Below, in pieces: positions 16,984-25,519 of a stretch of 64,000 nt of DNA (the stretch's first letter is position 1; the number at the start of each line of letters is the position of its first letter). The notes under the pieces are model-generated. The model was not told where the DNA came from. It worked only from the letters and a program-made list of their open reading frames with translations, and did no database searches. Origin of the DNA: Acidimicrobiales bacterium AG-414-N20 (GTDB lineage Bacteria; Actinomycetota; Acidimicrobiia; Acidimicrobiales; MedAcidi-G1); assembly GCA_003214465.1 (NCBI GenBank), contig QCLO01000004.1, positions 45,924 through 109,923 of the forward strand, given 5' to 3'. A program made the position numbers and the translations under genes.

Positions 16984-17880
16984 CTAAAACCTCTCTGAGG
17001 AATTCATTGATTCAATAGATCGTTTTCTCCCAAAAACTACAACTAATAGGCCAGAAACAATGGCTATCAAACTCATCCAAATATTTACCCGGACTCCAGC
17101 TATCAGGGAGGCATTATCAATTCTCAATACCTCTACCCAGAGCCTTCCTATTCCATATCCGAATATCCAAAGCCCTATTAAACGACCAGGTTTCAAAAAA
17201 CCGGCCCGATCGCATTTAACTAGAACAAACGCTAATAATACGTTCCAAATCGCCTCATATATAAAGGTGGGATGGAAAGTCGACTCTGCAATAAAATTTC
17301 TTGGCCTATGTTGTGGATCTATCTCTAAGGACCATGGCAATTCCGTGGGTTTCCCGAATAGTTCCTGATTAAACCAATTACCCCATCTACCTATTGCTTG
17401 TGCAATAGGTATCGAAGGAATCACAGCGTCAAGAACTTCAGAGGTATTGATACCTCGCTTCTTTGCAATACTTACTCCTACTATCACTCCCAGTATTAAA
17501 CCACCTGGTATCCCCAAACCTCCTTGCCAAATGGCCGGCACATCTTCCCAGCGCCCTCTAAAAGATCGCCAATCGGTAATTACATGATAAAGACGTGCTC
17601 CAATGAGACCGAAAGGCACCGCCCAGATCATTATTTCGGATATTTCTTCAGCTCTTCCACCTTTATTTTCCCAGCGTTTCTGACACCACCAAACTGATAC
17701 TAAAACTCCGAGAGCAATCATCAACCCATAAGCACGCAGCTCAATCGGACCAATACTAAATGAGCTAGAAGATGGACTAGGTATCGATGCCAGATAAAAA
17801 ATTGAACAACTCCAATTAAATAGAGAAAAGCTCTTCAGGAACTGCAAATAAATCAGATGAACCGGCAGTAACAGCCCCAA
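16984..17880 (-). CDS. lgt: Prolipoprotein diacylglyceryl transferase (Lgt)
   Basis: A polytopic membrane enzyme that moves diacylglycerol from phosphatidylglycerol onto the lipobox cysteine of lipoproteins. The Lgt signature GRWGNWFNQELFG lies in the middle, preceded by the conserved ARLYHVITDW and GGLGIPGG segments, with about seven membrane helices. The open frame begins at a TTG (17880) inside the 3' end of the upstream dehydrogenase gene. The conserved part only begins near LASIPSP (17793), where no ATG, GTG or TTG is available in frame after the 65-base overlap, so the true start is uncertain. The final product should be about 270-298 residues. Confidence 0.9.
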   Translation of the reverse strand: MGLLLPVHLIYLQFLKSFSLFNWSCSIFYLASIPSPSSSSFSIGPIELRAYGLMIALGVLVSVWWCQKRWENKGGRAEEISEIMIWAVPFGLIGARLYHVITDWRSFRGRWEDVPAIWQGGLGIPGGLILGVIVGVSIAKKRGINTSEVLDAVIPSIPIAQAIGRWGNWFNQELFGKPTELPWSLEIDPQHRPRNFIAESTFHPTFIYEAIWNVLLAFVLVKCDRAGFLKPGRLIGLWIFGYGIGRLWVEVLRIDNASLIAGVRVNIWMSLIAIVSGLLVVVFGRKRSIESMNSSERF

Positions 17881-19612
17881 GTTGAGCTCTGGTTAAGGGA
17901 AGAAGCTGCTCAGCATAAAACTTAGCGACAGTCATTTTGCTATTCCGGAAATCTGGATCTCCAATATTCTCATTGTTTTTCGCACCGATCGCTAAACGTG
18001 CTAAAAACCACCCACCAACTAACTGTCCTAACATCCGTAAATAGGGTGTGGCGCCTGAAATGGCTTGTATGGGATCTTCTGTCCCTTTTTCAGTAAGCCA
18101 AGCAGTAGCTTCTTCAACAGCCTGCAGACTATCAGCCAGATTGGATCTAATAGTTGCAAATTCCTCGCCGTGCTGATTGAGACTTTCAGTAAAGTCATTT
18201 ATCTCGTCAAGAAGGTCCCTGATGACTTTACCTTCATTCATTCTTAATTTTCTTCCAACTAGATCTATTGCTTGAATACCATTCGTTCCTTCATAGATGG
18301 GGGAAATACGCGAATCTCTGAGATGTTGAGCTGCGCCAGTTTCTTCGATATACCCATATCCTCCATGAACTTGGATCCCCAGGGAAGTCATTTCCACACC
18401 TAAATCAGTGCACCATGCCTTGGAAATTGGTGTCAGCAACTCTGCTCTGTCTGAAGCTAGTTGCCGTTCCTCGCTTTCGGGGTGACTCTTCGCTAAATCT
18501 AAGGTTGCAGCATTGGCATACAAAATACACCTCATAGCGTCTGTATAAGCCCTCATAGTTAATAGCATTCGTCTCACATCTGGATGTTCAATGATTAAAG
18601 ATTGCTCACCTGCTTCAGCTCCTACAGCTTTACCCTGGCGTCTATCCAACGCGAAAGAAGAAGCTTGCTGTAAGGCTCTCTCAGCTACTGCTAAACCTTC
18701 GACACCAACGCCCAAACGAGCATTATTCATCATTTTGAACATGTAGCGCATTCCTTGATGTTCTTCTCCTATCAGATAGCCGACAGCTCCATCTCCATTT
18801 TCACCGTACGAAATTACACAAGTTGGACTGGCATGGAGACCCAACTTGTGTTCGAGTGATAAACAACGATAATCATTGCGTTCTCCTAGCGAGCCATCAT
18901 CTTGAACTAAATACTTAGGGACAATAAAACAAGAGATCCCCTTTGTGCCTGGCGGACTATCTGGAGTTCGCGCTAACACCAGTTGAATAATATTTTCAAC
19001 TAACTCGTGTTCTCCGAAAGTGATAAAGATTTTGGTTCCAAAAATTCTGTAAGTCCCGTCGTCTTGGGGAACTGCTTTGGTAGTCAAAGCTCCAACGTCG
19101 GAACCTGCCTGAGGTTCTGTCAAATTCATAGTCCCAGACCATTCGCCAGCAACTAATTTAGGCAAAAAAACCTCTTTTTGAGATTCATCAGAAAAAGTAT
19201 GCAAACAATCAATTGCACCCGCTGTAAGCATGGGCCCCATCGACCATGCTCTACTCGCTGTAGCTAGCAATTCTGTCAAAACAGTGTGAATAGCTAGTGG
19301 GAAACCGCCCCCTCCATAGTCTGGGTCTTGTGAAATAGCTCCCCATCCAGAATCCACGAAATGGTCCCAGGCTTCGCCAAACTCTTTCGGCATGGTAACT
19401 ACACCATCTGATACCGAACATCCTTCTTGGTCACCAATTTTATTAACAGGTGATACTACTTCAGCTGCGAAACGTCCAAGCTCTTCAAGAACTCCATCAA
19501 TTGTTTCGACATCTACGTGTTCGTAACCCGGCAGATCACACAATCTACTTATATCACTAATCTCATTTAGAACTAGTCTGATGTCATTTAGAGGCGGTTT
19601 ATATTCAGTCAT
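17816..19612 (-). CDS. Acyl-CoA dehydrogenase, DmdC/FadE long type
   Basis: 598 residues, about 200 longer than ordinary acyl-CoA dehydrogenases because of N- and C-terminal extensions. The start (YKPPLNDIRLVLNE...LPGYE) matches the DmdC-like group, which includes methylmercaptopropionyl-CoA dehydrogenase and some FadE proteins. FAD/substrate motifs LTEPQAGSDVGAL and GTKIFITFGEHE are present, and the catalytic glutamate is in IYEGTNGIQ at about 440. The substrate could be a medium acyl-CoA or the DMSP-derived thioester; no other dmd gene is near. It is downstream of tdk and overlaps the lgt frame. Confidence 0.9.
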   Translation of the reverse strand: MTEYKPPLNDIRLVLNEISDISRLCDLPGYEHVDVETIDGVLEELGRFAAEVVSPVNKIGDQEGCSVSDGVVTMPKEFGEAWDHFVDSGWGAISQDPDYGGGGFPLAIHTVLTELLATASRAWSMGPMLTAGAIDCLHTFSDESQKEVFLPKLVAGEWSGTMNLTEPQAGSDVGALTTKAVPQDDGTYRIFGTKIFITFGEHELVENIIQLVLARTPDSPPGTKGISCFIVPKYLVQDDGSLGERNDYRCLSLEHKLGLHASPTCVISYGENGDGAVGYLIGEEHQGMRYMFKMMNNARLGVGVEGLAVAERALQQASSFALDRRQGKAVGAEAGEQSLIIEHPDVRRMLLTMRAYTDAMRCILYANAATLDLAKSHPESEERQLASDRAELLTPISKAWCTDLGVEMTSLGIQVHGGYGYIEETGAAQHLRDSRISPIYEGTNGIQAIDLVGRKLRMNEGKVIRDLLDEINDFTESLNQHGEEFATIRSNLADSLQAVEEATAWLTEKGTEDPIQAISGATPYLRMLGQLVGGWFLARLAIGAKNNENIGDPDFRNSKMTVAKFYAEQLLPLTRAQLGAVTAGSSDLFAVPEELFSI

Positions 19613-19654
19613 ATTTTCAGGTTAGCGAACTTGACGTAAGACACGCGGCTCGCG

Positions 19655-20302
19655 CTAACCGTTTGCTGATTTCACTTCTTTATGTGGAGCATGTATAGGA
19701 ACGACTTGACGGTCCGGACCTGAATCTCCATTCAACCAATGCTGCCGACAACGGAGTTCATAAGTGACTTTTTGGTCTTCTGGATCATCGACTACAACAA
19801 GGTCTCCATCATAGACTTGCTTTCCTTCAAGCAGCCTCGCATTATGCGTGGCTCTTCGCCCACACCAACAACGTGCTTCAACTTGTACCTCTATACGCTC
19901 ATCAGAGAGTTCCAGCAGTCTTCTGGTTCCTTCAAAAAGCTCTCCTTGAAAAGAAGTAAGAAGCCCAAAGGCGTATACTTCCGCTCCGATTTCATCAACA
20001 ATTCGAGCTAACTGTTCTATTTGTTCAACTGAATAGAACTGTGCCTCGTCGCAAATCATATAGTCAAGAGATCCGTTTTTCTCTTTTTCTTTCAAGGCAA
20101 AATCGTAAAGATTGAAACCCGGGGAGACTTGAACGGCATCCGCGGAAACCCCCAAGGCGCTAGAAACTTTTCCACCTGCTCTATCTAGCTGACTGCAGAG
20201 GATCCCGAATAAACCTCTAGAGGTGAGATTGTGATGGATCTGCAGGGCCAAGGTACTTTTCCCGGAACCCATTGTGCCAAAAGAAAATCGCAGAGATGCC
20301 AT
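19655..20302 (-). CDS. tdk: Thymidine kinase
   Basis: A 215-residue type II thymidine kinase. The P-loop GTMGSGKST is at residues 9-17, the Walker B/DEAQ site in ICDEAQFYSVEQ at about 83, the lid/substrate region in GLLTSFQGELFEG, and zinc-binding cysteines in ARCWCGRRATH plus a C-terminal Cys in LRCRQH. It phosphorylates thymidine in the pyrimidine salvage pathway. It is divergent from the reductase gene at 20497 and 42 bases upstream of the dehydrogenase gene. Confidence 0.95.
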   Translation of the reverse strand: MASLRFSFGTMGSGKSTLALQIHHNLTSRGLFGILCSQLDRAGGKVSSALGVSADAVQVSPGFNLYDFALKEKEKNGSLDYMICDEAQFYSVEQIEQLARIVDEIGAEVYAFGLLTSFQGELFEGTRRLLELSDERIEVQVEARCWCGRRATHNARLLEGKQVYDGDLVVVDDPEDQKVTYELRCRQHWLNGDSGPDRQVVPIHAPHKEVKSANG

Positions 20303-20496
20303 CAGTGAAACTCTTTAAAATAACTTGAAATAACTAGACATATTTCCATTGATACATTTATACCTATTTTTAAAACCTAATCTGACGATAATACTTAAAA
20401 TAAAGCAAATTCTAAAATCTGAATCTTCTTCATTTTCATTAAATAATCAAGATTTCTAAATCAGAAAATCTATACAAATCAGATACTGTCATTTAT

Positions 20497-21249
20497 ATGA
20501 AGCAGATATTTCCGGAAGAAATTGAAGTCGATCCAATAATTGTTTACAACAACGACGTAAGAACACTCTCAAATTCAAAACCTTGGGTATTACTAAATAT
20601 GGTGAATTCTGTAGATGGTTTCATTTCCTTTGAAGGTAGAGCAGGAGGATTAAGCGGATCAGCAGACAAAAACATCTATCAAATTATCAGAGGGCTTGCG
20701 GACATTATTCTGGTTGGCGCAGGCACCGTTAGAGCTGAAAATTATAAAGCACCAAAAACACCCGAGGGTAAATTAGCCGAATTTAGAGAATCTAGAGGCC
20801 AAGAAAAACGTCCTAGAATAGCTGTCCTCTCTGGTGAGCTTAACCTTAACCCTGAGATGGGCTTATTCGCTGAACGTCATCTAGAGGACAAACCTCCTCT
20901 TATCTACACTAAAAGTGAGTCGCTTGAAAAAAATAGCTCCCAATTCGCATCTTCATCAGAGATTATAGATTTCCCCGAAGAAGAACTAACTGTTTCAAAA
21001 GTCGTACATGACCTTTCCAATCAAGATGCAAAGATTGTTGTTTGCGAAGGTGGACCGAATCTAAACGCACACTTACTAGCTAATGATTTAATAGATGAAT
21101 TCTGTCTAAGCGTTTCTCCTAGAGCTGTAGGAGGAGAAGATCCTTCGCCATTTCTTAACAAACCAGTTGATTCCCCTGTTGAACTATCGCTAGATCGAAT
21201 ATTACTGGAAGAAGAATTTCTATTTTGTCGTTATCTGACAGTTAGATAA
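20497..21249 (+). CDS. RibD C-terminal/DHFR-like pyrimidine reductase family protein
   Basis: A 250-residue single reductase domain. LNMVNSVDGFIS near residue 33, VGAGTVRAENY at about 77-87, a GG-containing cofactor loop (VVCEGGPNLNAHLL, about 183) and the following DEF segment match the NADPH-binding RibD C-terminal/DHFR fold. No N-terminal deaminase domain is present, so it resembles the stand-alone actinobacterial reductases such as Rv2671. Role in riboflavin or folate metabolism is possible but not shown by context. No clear ribosome site precedes the ATG; a GATACT at 20482-20487 would allow a leaderless transcript. Confidence 0.85.
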   Translation: MKQIFPEEIEVDPIIVYNNDVRTLSNSKPWVLLNMVNSVDGFISFEGRAGGLSGSADKNIYQIIRGLADIILVGAGTVRAENYKAPKTPEGKLAEFRESRGQEKRPRIAVLSGELNLNPEMGLFAERHLEDKPPLIYTKSESLEKNSSQFASSSEIIDFPEEELTVSKVVHDLSNQDAKIVVCEGGPNLNAHLLANDLIDEFCLSVSPRAVGGEDPSPFLNKPVDSPVELSLDRILLEEEFLFCRYLTVR

Positions 21250-21253
21250 GAGC

Positions 21254-21637
21254 TTATAAACCTCGGTTGAGAACAATACGCTGCCCTGGTTGCAGATAAG
21301 ACCCCCCGGTGACTTTTGCAAGCTCATCAACTGTGTGTCGTATATCTGTACCTTCCGGATTGAATTTGTCAGCGATTTCCCAAAGGGTGTCGCCTGGTTG
21401 CACGATATATACCACTGGGTTTCCGGAAGCTTCAACCACTGAACCTCCAGGAATGCCGTGGATTCGACCAATAATTTCATTAGCCATTAAAACACTTAAA
21501 AATACGATTAATCCAACCATCGATAGAAAAGCTAAACGACGACGTCGATAAACTTTTTGGGGCAGAGGCCTAGAGGCAAAGTTATGCAATGTTGGGTGAG
21601 CAATGTCGTAGGAGTTATAAATGACTGCTGTATTCAT
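21254..21637 (-). CDS. LysM membrane protein divergent from lexA (ChiZ-like SOS cell-division factor)
   Basis: 127 residues: an N-terminal cytoplasmic tail, one membrane helix at about 38-50 (FLSMVGLIVFLSVLMA), and a C-terminal LysM domain (YIVQPGDTLWEIADKF, about 76-91) ending in QPGQRIVL. The topology and position, divergent from lexA with SOS boxes between, are those of Rv2719c/ChiZ, a DNA-damage-induced inhibitor of cell division. By context it should be an SOS-regulated septation brake. AAGGA sits 8 bases before its ATG. It converges with the reductase gene, with 4 bases between the stops. Confidence 0.85.
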   Translation of the reverse strand: MNTAVIYNSYDIAHPTLHNFASRPLPQKVYRRRRLAFLSMVGLIVFLSVLMANEIIGRIHGIPGGSVVEASGNPVVYIVQPGDTLWEIADKFNPEGTDIRHTVDELAKVTGGSYLQPGQRIVLNRGL

Positions 21638-21705
21638 GTATATATCCTTTCAAAGGGGTGTGACATAGCTGTTTTATAGGGAAAAACAGTCAAATACTTG
21701 ACAAA

Positions 21706-21747
21706 GAACGTCTGTTCGGGGAACATATGTGCGTCGTACAAGTGTTC
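21706..21747. promoter_or_regulatory. Three SOS boxes upstream of the LysM gene and lexA
   Basis: LexA sites with the actinobacterial pattern GAAC-N4-GTTC: 21706-21717 (perfect), 21721-21732 (GAAC-ATAT-GTGC, one mismatch) and 21736-21747 (GTAC-AAGT-GTTC, one mismatch). They are about 15 bases apart, so LexA dimers could bind side by side. A TTGACA at 21698-21703 next to the first site may be a promoter element. Confidence 0.8.
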
Positions 21748-21765
21748 GATCATGATACAATGATA

Positions 21766-21781
21766 TCGAACATTTGTTCGA
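21766..21781. promoter_or_regulatory. Perfect 16-base SOS box before lexA
   Basis: TCGAACATTTGTTCGA is palindromic except at its centre and matches the full actinobacterial LexA operator. It lies 25 bases before the lexA ATG and just after a TACAAT (21756-21761) that could be the lexA -10 element, so LexA would block its own transcription. Confidence 0.9.
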
Positions 21782-21806
21782 TTGCAACTAAAAAAGGTTT
21801 TTTATA

Positions 21807-22451
21807 ATGAATGAAAATTCTCTAACACAACGTCAAATACAAATACTCGAATTTATAGACAGCGAGTCCAGAGAACGAGGGTTTCCGCCTTCCGTTCGCG
21901 AAATCTGCAAAGCAGTGGGATTGACATCTCCTTCGACCGTGCACGCCCATCTAGCCAGTCTTCAAAAGTTAGGCTACTTGCGCCGTTCTGACCCTGGTAA
22001 ACCCCGAGCCATAGAAGTTTGCTTTGATCCGATAAGTGGTGTCGCTGTTGATCGGGGAGCTGTCCAGCATGTTCCACTAGTTGGCGATGTAGCAGCAGGA
22101 GTCACAGTTTTCCGGCAGGAGAATATAGAGGAGTCTCTACCTCTTCCAGCTGAATTTACTGGCGAAGGAAATCTCTTCATGCTTAGAGTGAAAGGTGACT
22201 CAATGACGGGTGACGGAATACTCGACAATGACTACGTGGTTGTAAAATCGGAAACTTCTTCTACTTCTGCAGATGAACTGCTAGTCGTTGAGCTACCTGA
22301 AGCTGACGGAACCGTGGGAGTTAAACGCCTTAAGAGGCAAGGGAGTAAAGTCGTCGTTTGTTCTTCAAATCCAGATTTTGAAGATGTTGAGTACAAAGCG
22401 GATGAAGTAAAAATTATCGGCAAAGTAGTAACTGTTTTAAGGAAAATCTGA
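21807..22451 (+). CDS. lexA: LexA repressor of the SOS response
   Basis: 214 residues. The N-terminal winged helix (TQRQIQILEFIDS, then PSVREICKAVGLTSPSTVHAHL) binds SOS boxes. The cleavage site is Ala-Gly in GDVAAGV (about residue 93), the catalytic Ser is in KGDSMTGDGI (about 133), and the Lys in VGVKRL (about 172). RecA filaments trigger self-cleavage and free the regulon. Its own upstream region holds four boxes, and recA at 31 kb has one. The gene converges with dapE, 8 bases between stops. Confidence 0.97.
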   Translation: MNENSLTQRQIQILEFIDSESRERGFPPSVREICKAVGLTSPSTVHAHLASLQKLGYLRRSDPGKPRAIEVCFDPISGVAVDRGAVQHVPLVGDVAAGVTVFRQENIEESLPLPAEFTGEGNLFMLRVKGDSMTGDGILDNDYVVVKSETSSTSADELLVVELPEADGTVGVKRLKRQGSKVVVCSSNPDFEDVEYKADEVKIIGKVVTVLRKI

Positions 22452-22459
22452 GCACTTAG

Positions 22460-23515
22460 CTAGTTCCCCTCCAACACTCTTCTAAGTGTCTCAAAAGTAA
22501 CTTCTAAGTTCTTACGCTCTACCCTCTCTTCAGTCGTGTGGGCCAAAGTCGCATCACCTGGACCAAAGTTGATTGCCGGAATTCCTTGCTCAGAGAAAAA
22601 AGCTACATCTGTCCAACCTAATTTTGCACGAGTTTCAATACCCTCGCCGATAGAAGCAAGCAAAGAATGACCCATACCGGGTGATGCCGCTGGTGCCATG
22701 TCTATGAGTTCAACTGAATCCTCGTCTTCCATATAAGGCATAAGGAATTCCCTTACATGACTTTCAGCTTCTTCAGATTTTCGGTCCGGTGCATGTCGAT
22801 GGTTTATAAGCAATGTCGCCATATCAGGGATCACATTGCCCGCTACCCCACCGTCCACGCCAACCGCTTGCAACGCCTCACGGAACTGGCAACCGTCTAT
22901 AAGAGGCTCTCTGTGTTCGTACTTTTCTAAAGCATCGAGCACTCCACTTAGCCGGTGCACTGCATTCCGGCCCATCCACGGTCTTGCAGAATGTGCTCTC
23001 TCACCTTTAAAGGTCAATAAGAATCTCATTGTCCCTTGACAACCTGCTTCGATCAAAGCGCTTGTCGGCTCACCTAGAACCGCCGCATCTCCACTTAATA
23101 GTTCAGGCGCTTCAGTAAAAATTTCTTTCAAACCGTTATGCTCACGCGCTACTTCTTCACGAGCGTAAAATACCCATGTTGCATCTATTTCATACTCTGT
23201 CACAGACCTAGCTAGTTCCAGCATTACTGCTATGCCACCTTTCATATCTGCGGTTCCAAGCCCCCAGCACGTGTCCTTCTCGATCCTCGCACCTGACTCT
23301 GTATCTCCCGGCACTGTGTCAGTGTGACCTGCTAAAACCAGTCTTTGTCCTTTATTAAGGTTGGTTCTAGCTACCAAATTGTCGCCTACTCGATCAATTG
23401 ACAAATGAGGAACAGCACTTAGCTCTTTTTCGATCATTGAAACAAGTGGTCCCTCTTCGAAGCTGACAGATGGAATATCAACTAACTCTGCGGTTAATTT
23501 CAATAGATCACGCAT
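22460..23515 (-). CDS. dapE: Succinyl-diaminopimelate desuccinylase (DapE)
   Basis: An M20-family zinc amidohydrolase of 351 residues. LAGHTDTVPG carries the first metal His and Asp, GLGTADMKGG the bridging Asp, and FYAREEV the catalytic Glu pair; a dimerisation domain occupies about 170-280 and the last metal His is in LAHTTEE. It releases succinate to give LL-diaminopimelate. A TTG lies directly before the ATG at 23513-23515; the ATG, with GGAAG about 10 bases upstream, is preferred. It is the last gene of the dapF-hflX-dapC-dapD-dapE run. Confidence 0.93.
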   Translation of the reverse strand: MRDLLKLTAELVDIPSVSFEEGPLVSMIEKELSAVPHLSIDRVGDNLVARTNLNKGQRLVLAGHTDTVPGDTESGARIEKDTCWGLGTADMKGGIAVMLELARSVTEYEIDATWVFYAREEVAREHNGLKEIFTEAPELLSGDAAVLGEPTSALIEAGCQGTMRFLLTFKGERAHSARPWMGRNAVHRLSGVLDALEKYEHREPLIDGCQFREALQAVGVDGGVAGNVIPDMATLLINHRHAPDRKSEEAESHVREFLMPYMEDEDSVELIDMAPAASPGMGHSLLASIGEGIETRAKLGWTDVAFFSEQGIPAINFGPGDATLAHTTEERVERKNLEVTFETLRRVLEGN

Positions 23516-23533
23516 CAAAGTAGCTTCCGGTGT

Positions 23534-24358
23534 TCAAGTCGTTACCCCATGTGTACGCAACACTTCATTTAGGGTTGACTTGTCGTGTCGCTCTCCGGGT
23601 TCTAAATACCGAACAACCAAGACACACGGTAGTCCAAAAGTTCCTCCGGTAAATTGTCTCTCTCTGCTGGCCTGAACAGCCACACACCATGGCGGCACAA
23701 TTCCTCTACTCAACTCGTTACCAGATTCAGCATCGATGACAGGTATTGAACCAGTTAGAACTGCTCCAGCTCCAAGAACAGATCCCTCGCCTACAGAAGC
23801 CCCCTCAGCGACTATGCATCTACTTCCGATGAGACACTCATCCCCAATAAAGACAGGAACGGCATTGGGAGGTTCTAGAACGCCGCCGATACCAACACCG
23901 CCTGATAGATGAACATTTTTTCCTATCTGTGCGCAAGAGCCAACAGTTGCCCAAGTATCAACCATAGTGTTTTCACCTACATAGGCTCCGATATTTATAT
24001 AGCTAGGCATCATGACAACACCGGGAGCTTGATAACTCCCCCACCGAGCAGACGCTCCAGGCACAACTCTCACTTTACTCTCAGAATAATTTTTCTTTAG
24101 AGGTATTTTGTCAACAAATTCGAAGGGTCCTACTTCTTGTATTGACATTTCAGATTGACGAAAAAGTAGCAAGATAGCTAATTTCAACCATTCGTTTACT
24201 TGCACACCATTTTCGTTGTCGTATTCGGCTACTCGCTCTTTACCCGTGTCGAGTAAATTTATAGCCTCATGAATAACAGAATTAACTTCGGATTCTCCGG
24301 TTGTTAATTGATCTCTTCTTTCCCATATATTTTCTATTTCTTTGGCTAAATCAGTCAT
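23534..24358 (-). CDS. dapD: Tetrahydrodipicolinate N-succinyltransferase (DapD)
   Basis: 274 residues with a small helical N-domain and a left-handed beta-helix of hexapeptide repeats (INIGAYVGENTMVDTW, then GKNVHLSGGVGIGG) from about 115 to 210. It adds succinate from succinyl-CoA to tetrahydrodipicolinate. The arrangement dapC-dapD-dapE, with gaps of 45 and 18 bases, shows that this lineage uses the succinylase branch to diaminopimelate. The shape of the N-domain resembles the proteobacterial-type DapD more than the longer mycobacterial form (judged by eye). Confidence 0.93.
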   Translation of the reverse strand: MTDLAKEIENIWERRDQLTTGESEVNSVIHEAINLLDTGKERVAEYDNENGVQVNEWLKLAILLLFRQSEMSIQEVGPFEFVDKIPLKKNYSESKVRVVPGASARWGSYQAPGVVMMPSYINIGAYVGENTMVDTWATVGSCAQIGKNVHLSGGVGIGGVLEPPNAVPVFIGDECLIGSRCIVAEGASVGEGSVLGAGAVLTGSIPVIDAESGNELSRGIVPPWCVAVQASRERQFTGGTFGLPCVLVVRYLEPGERHDKSTLNEVLRTHGVTT

Positions 24359-24403
24359 ATCTGAGATTACCTCTTATTCCTTAGATAGAAGACAAGTTTT
24401 TAA

Positions 24404-25519
24404 CTAAACCCGAGCTCTTTGCTCCAGCAATTCAATCCGATCGTCAGTGGCAACCGCAGCAACTCTTATATACCCCTTGCCTCCTTCACCGAAAAATTCA
24501 CCTGGAGTAACGACCATGCCTAGATTCTTGGCTAAATTTTCAACTAATTGCCACTCATCATCAGGCGCGGCGATCCAGAGGTAGAAAGAGCCTTCGGGCA
24601 TTGCCGTTTCGATTCCAAGAGATTCAAAAATGGCCATTAATTTTGAAAGCCTCCCAAGATACAACTGTCTCTGTTGATCCACATGCTGTTGATCACTTAA
24701 AGCAGCTATTCCCGCATTTTGTGCCGGTCCCGAGAGCATAAATCCCTGATGCTTTCTAACTTCACGCAAATAACTAACCAGCTCCGCATCCCCTGCGTAA
24801 AACCCGACTCTCATCCCAGCCAGATTTGATCTTTTAGAAAGAGAGTGGATAGCTAATACACCTTCTTTACTGTTTTGAAGAACAGACTTTGGAGAAGTTG
24901 ACCATGTGTACTCCACGTAGCATTCATCAGACAAAATCGTCACTCCATTTGCCATACCCCAATCTGCTATCCTTCCTAGGTCTTCGATTGCTCCTGCTGG
25001 ATTACCGGGACTGTTAACCCACAAGCAAATAGCTTTCTCTATATCTTTTGCGTCAATTTGTGAAAGGTCGATTCTCCAATTTTCGTCAACAGGGACTGCA
25101 ACGGAGCGACAATTGGCCAATTGTGCCCCCATTGAATAAGACGGGTATGAAACCGCTGGATACAAAACCGTGTCCTTAACGGGATCTCTCAATTTAAGAA
25201 CTGCAGGCAAGCCTGTAACGATCTCCTTAGTTCCTATGCAAGCCCCTATTGATGTTTCAGGTATTTCCACCCTGAGACATTGGTTCAACCATTCCGAAAC
25301 TGCCCTTAAAAAATCGTCACTTCCGACTGAGGAAGGGTAAGGGCGTGCCGAATCAAGACTTGTTTCGGAAGAAATAGCTTTTCGGATAACTTCAGGCACG
25401 GGGTCGCATGGGGTGCCTATTGAAAGATCTACAGCTCCACCGGGTAAAGCCTCAGCCAAAACTCTGAACTCATCAAGCTGTTCATAAGGGTAAGGCGGTG
25501 GAAGAAATTTTTTTTTCAT
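24404..25519 (-). CDS. dapC: Succinyldiaminopimelate aminotransferase (DapC)
   Basis: A 371-residue fold-type I PLP enzyme. The NSPGNPAG motif (about 170), the DECYVEY segment, and the PLP lysine in SLSKRSNLAGMR (about 229-240) are clear, with the substrate-carboxylate Arg near the C-terminus (GYIRVA). It converts the 2-amino-6-ketopimelate derivative to N-succinyl-diaminopimelate with glutamate. Lying between hflX and dapD, with a 4-base overlap to hflX, supports the DapC role over a general aminotransferase. Confidence 0.9.
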   Translation of the reverse strand: MKKKFLPPPYPYEQLDEFRVLAEALPGGAVDLSIGTPCDPVPEVIRKAISSETSLDSARPYPSSVGSDDFLRAVSEWLNQCLRVEIPETSIGACIGTKEIVTGLPAVLKLRDPVKDTVLYPAVSYPSYSMGAQLANCRSVAVPVDENWRIDLSQIDAKDIEKAICLWVNSPGNPAGAIEDLGRIADWGMANGVTILSDECYVEYTWSTSPKSVLQNSKEGVLAIHSLSKRSNLAGMRVGFYAGDAELVSYLREVRKHQGFMLSGPAQNAGIAALSDQQHVDQQRQLYLGRLSKLMAIFESLGIETAMPEGSFYLWIAAPDDEWQLVENLAKNLGMVVTPGEFFGEGGKGYIRVAAVATDDRIELLEQRARV

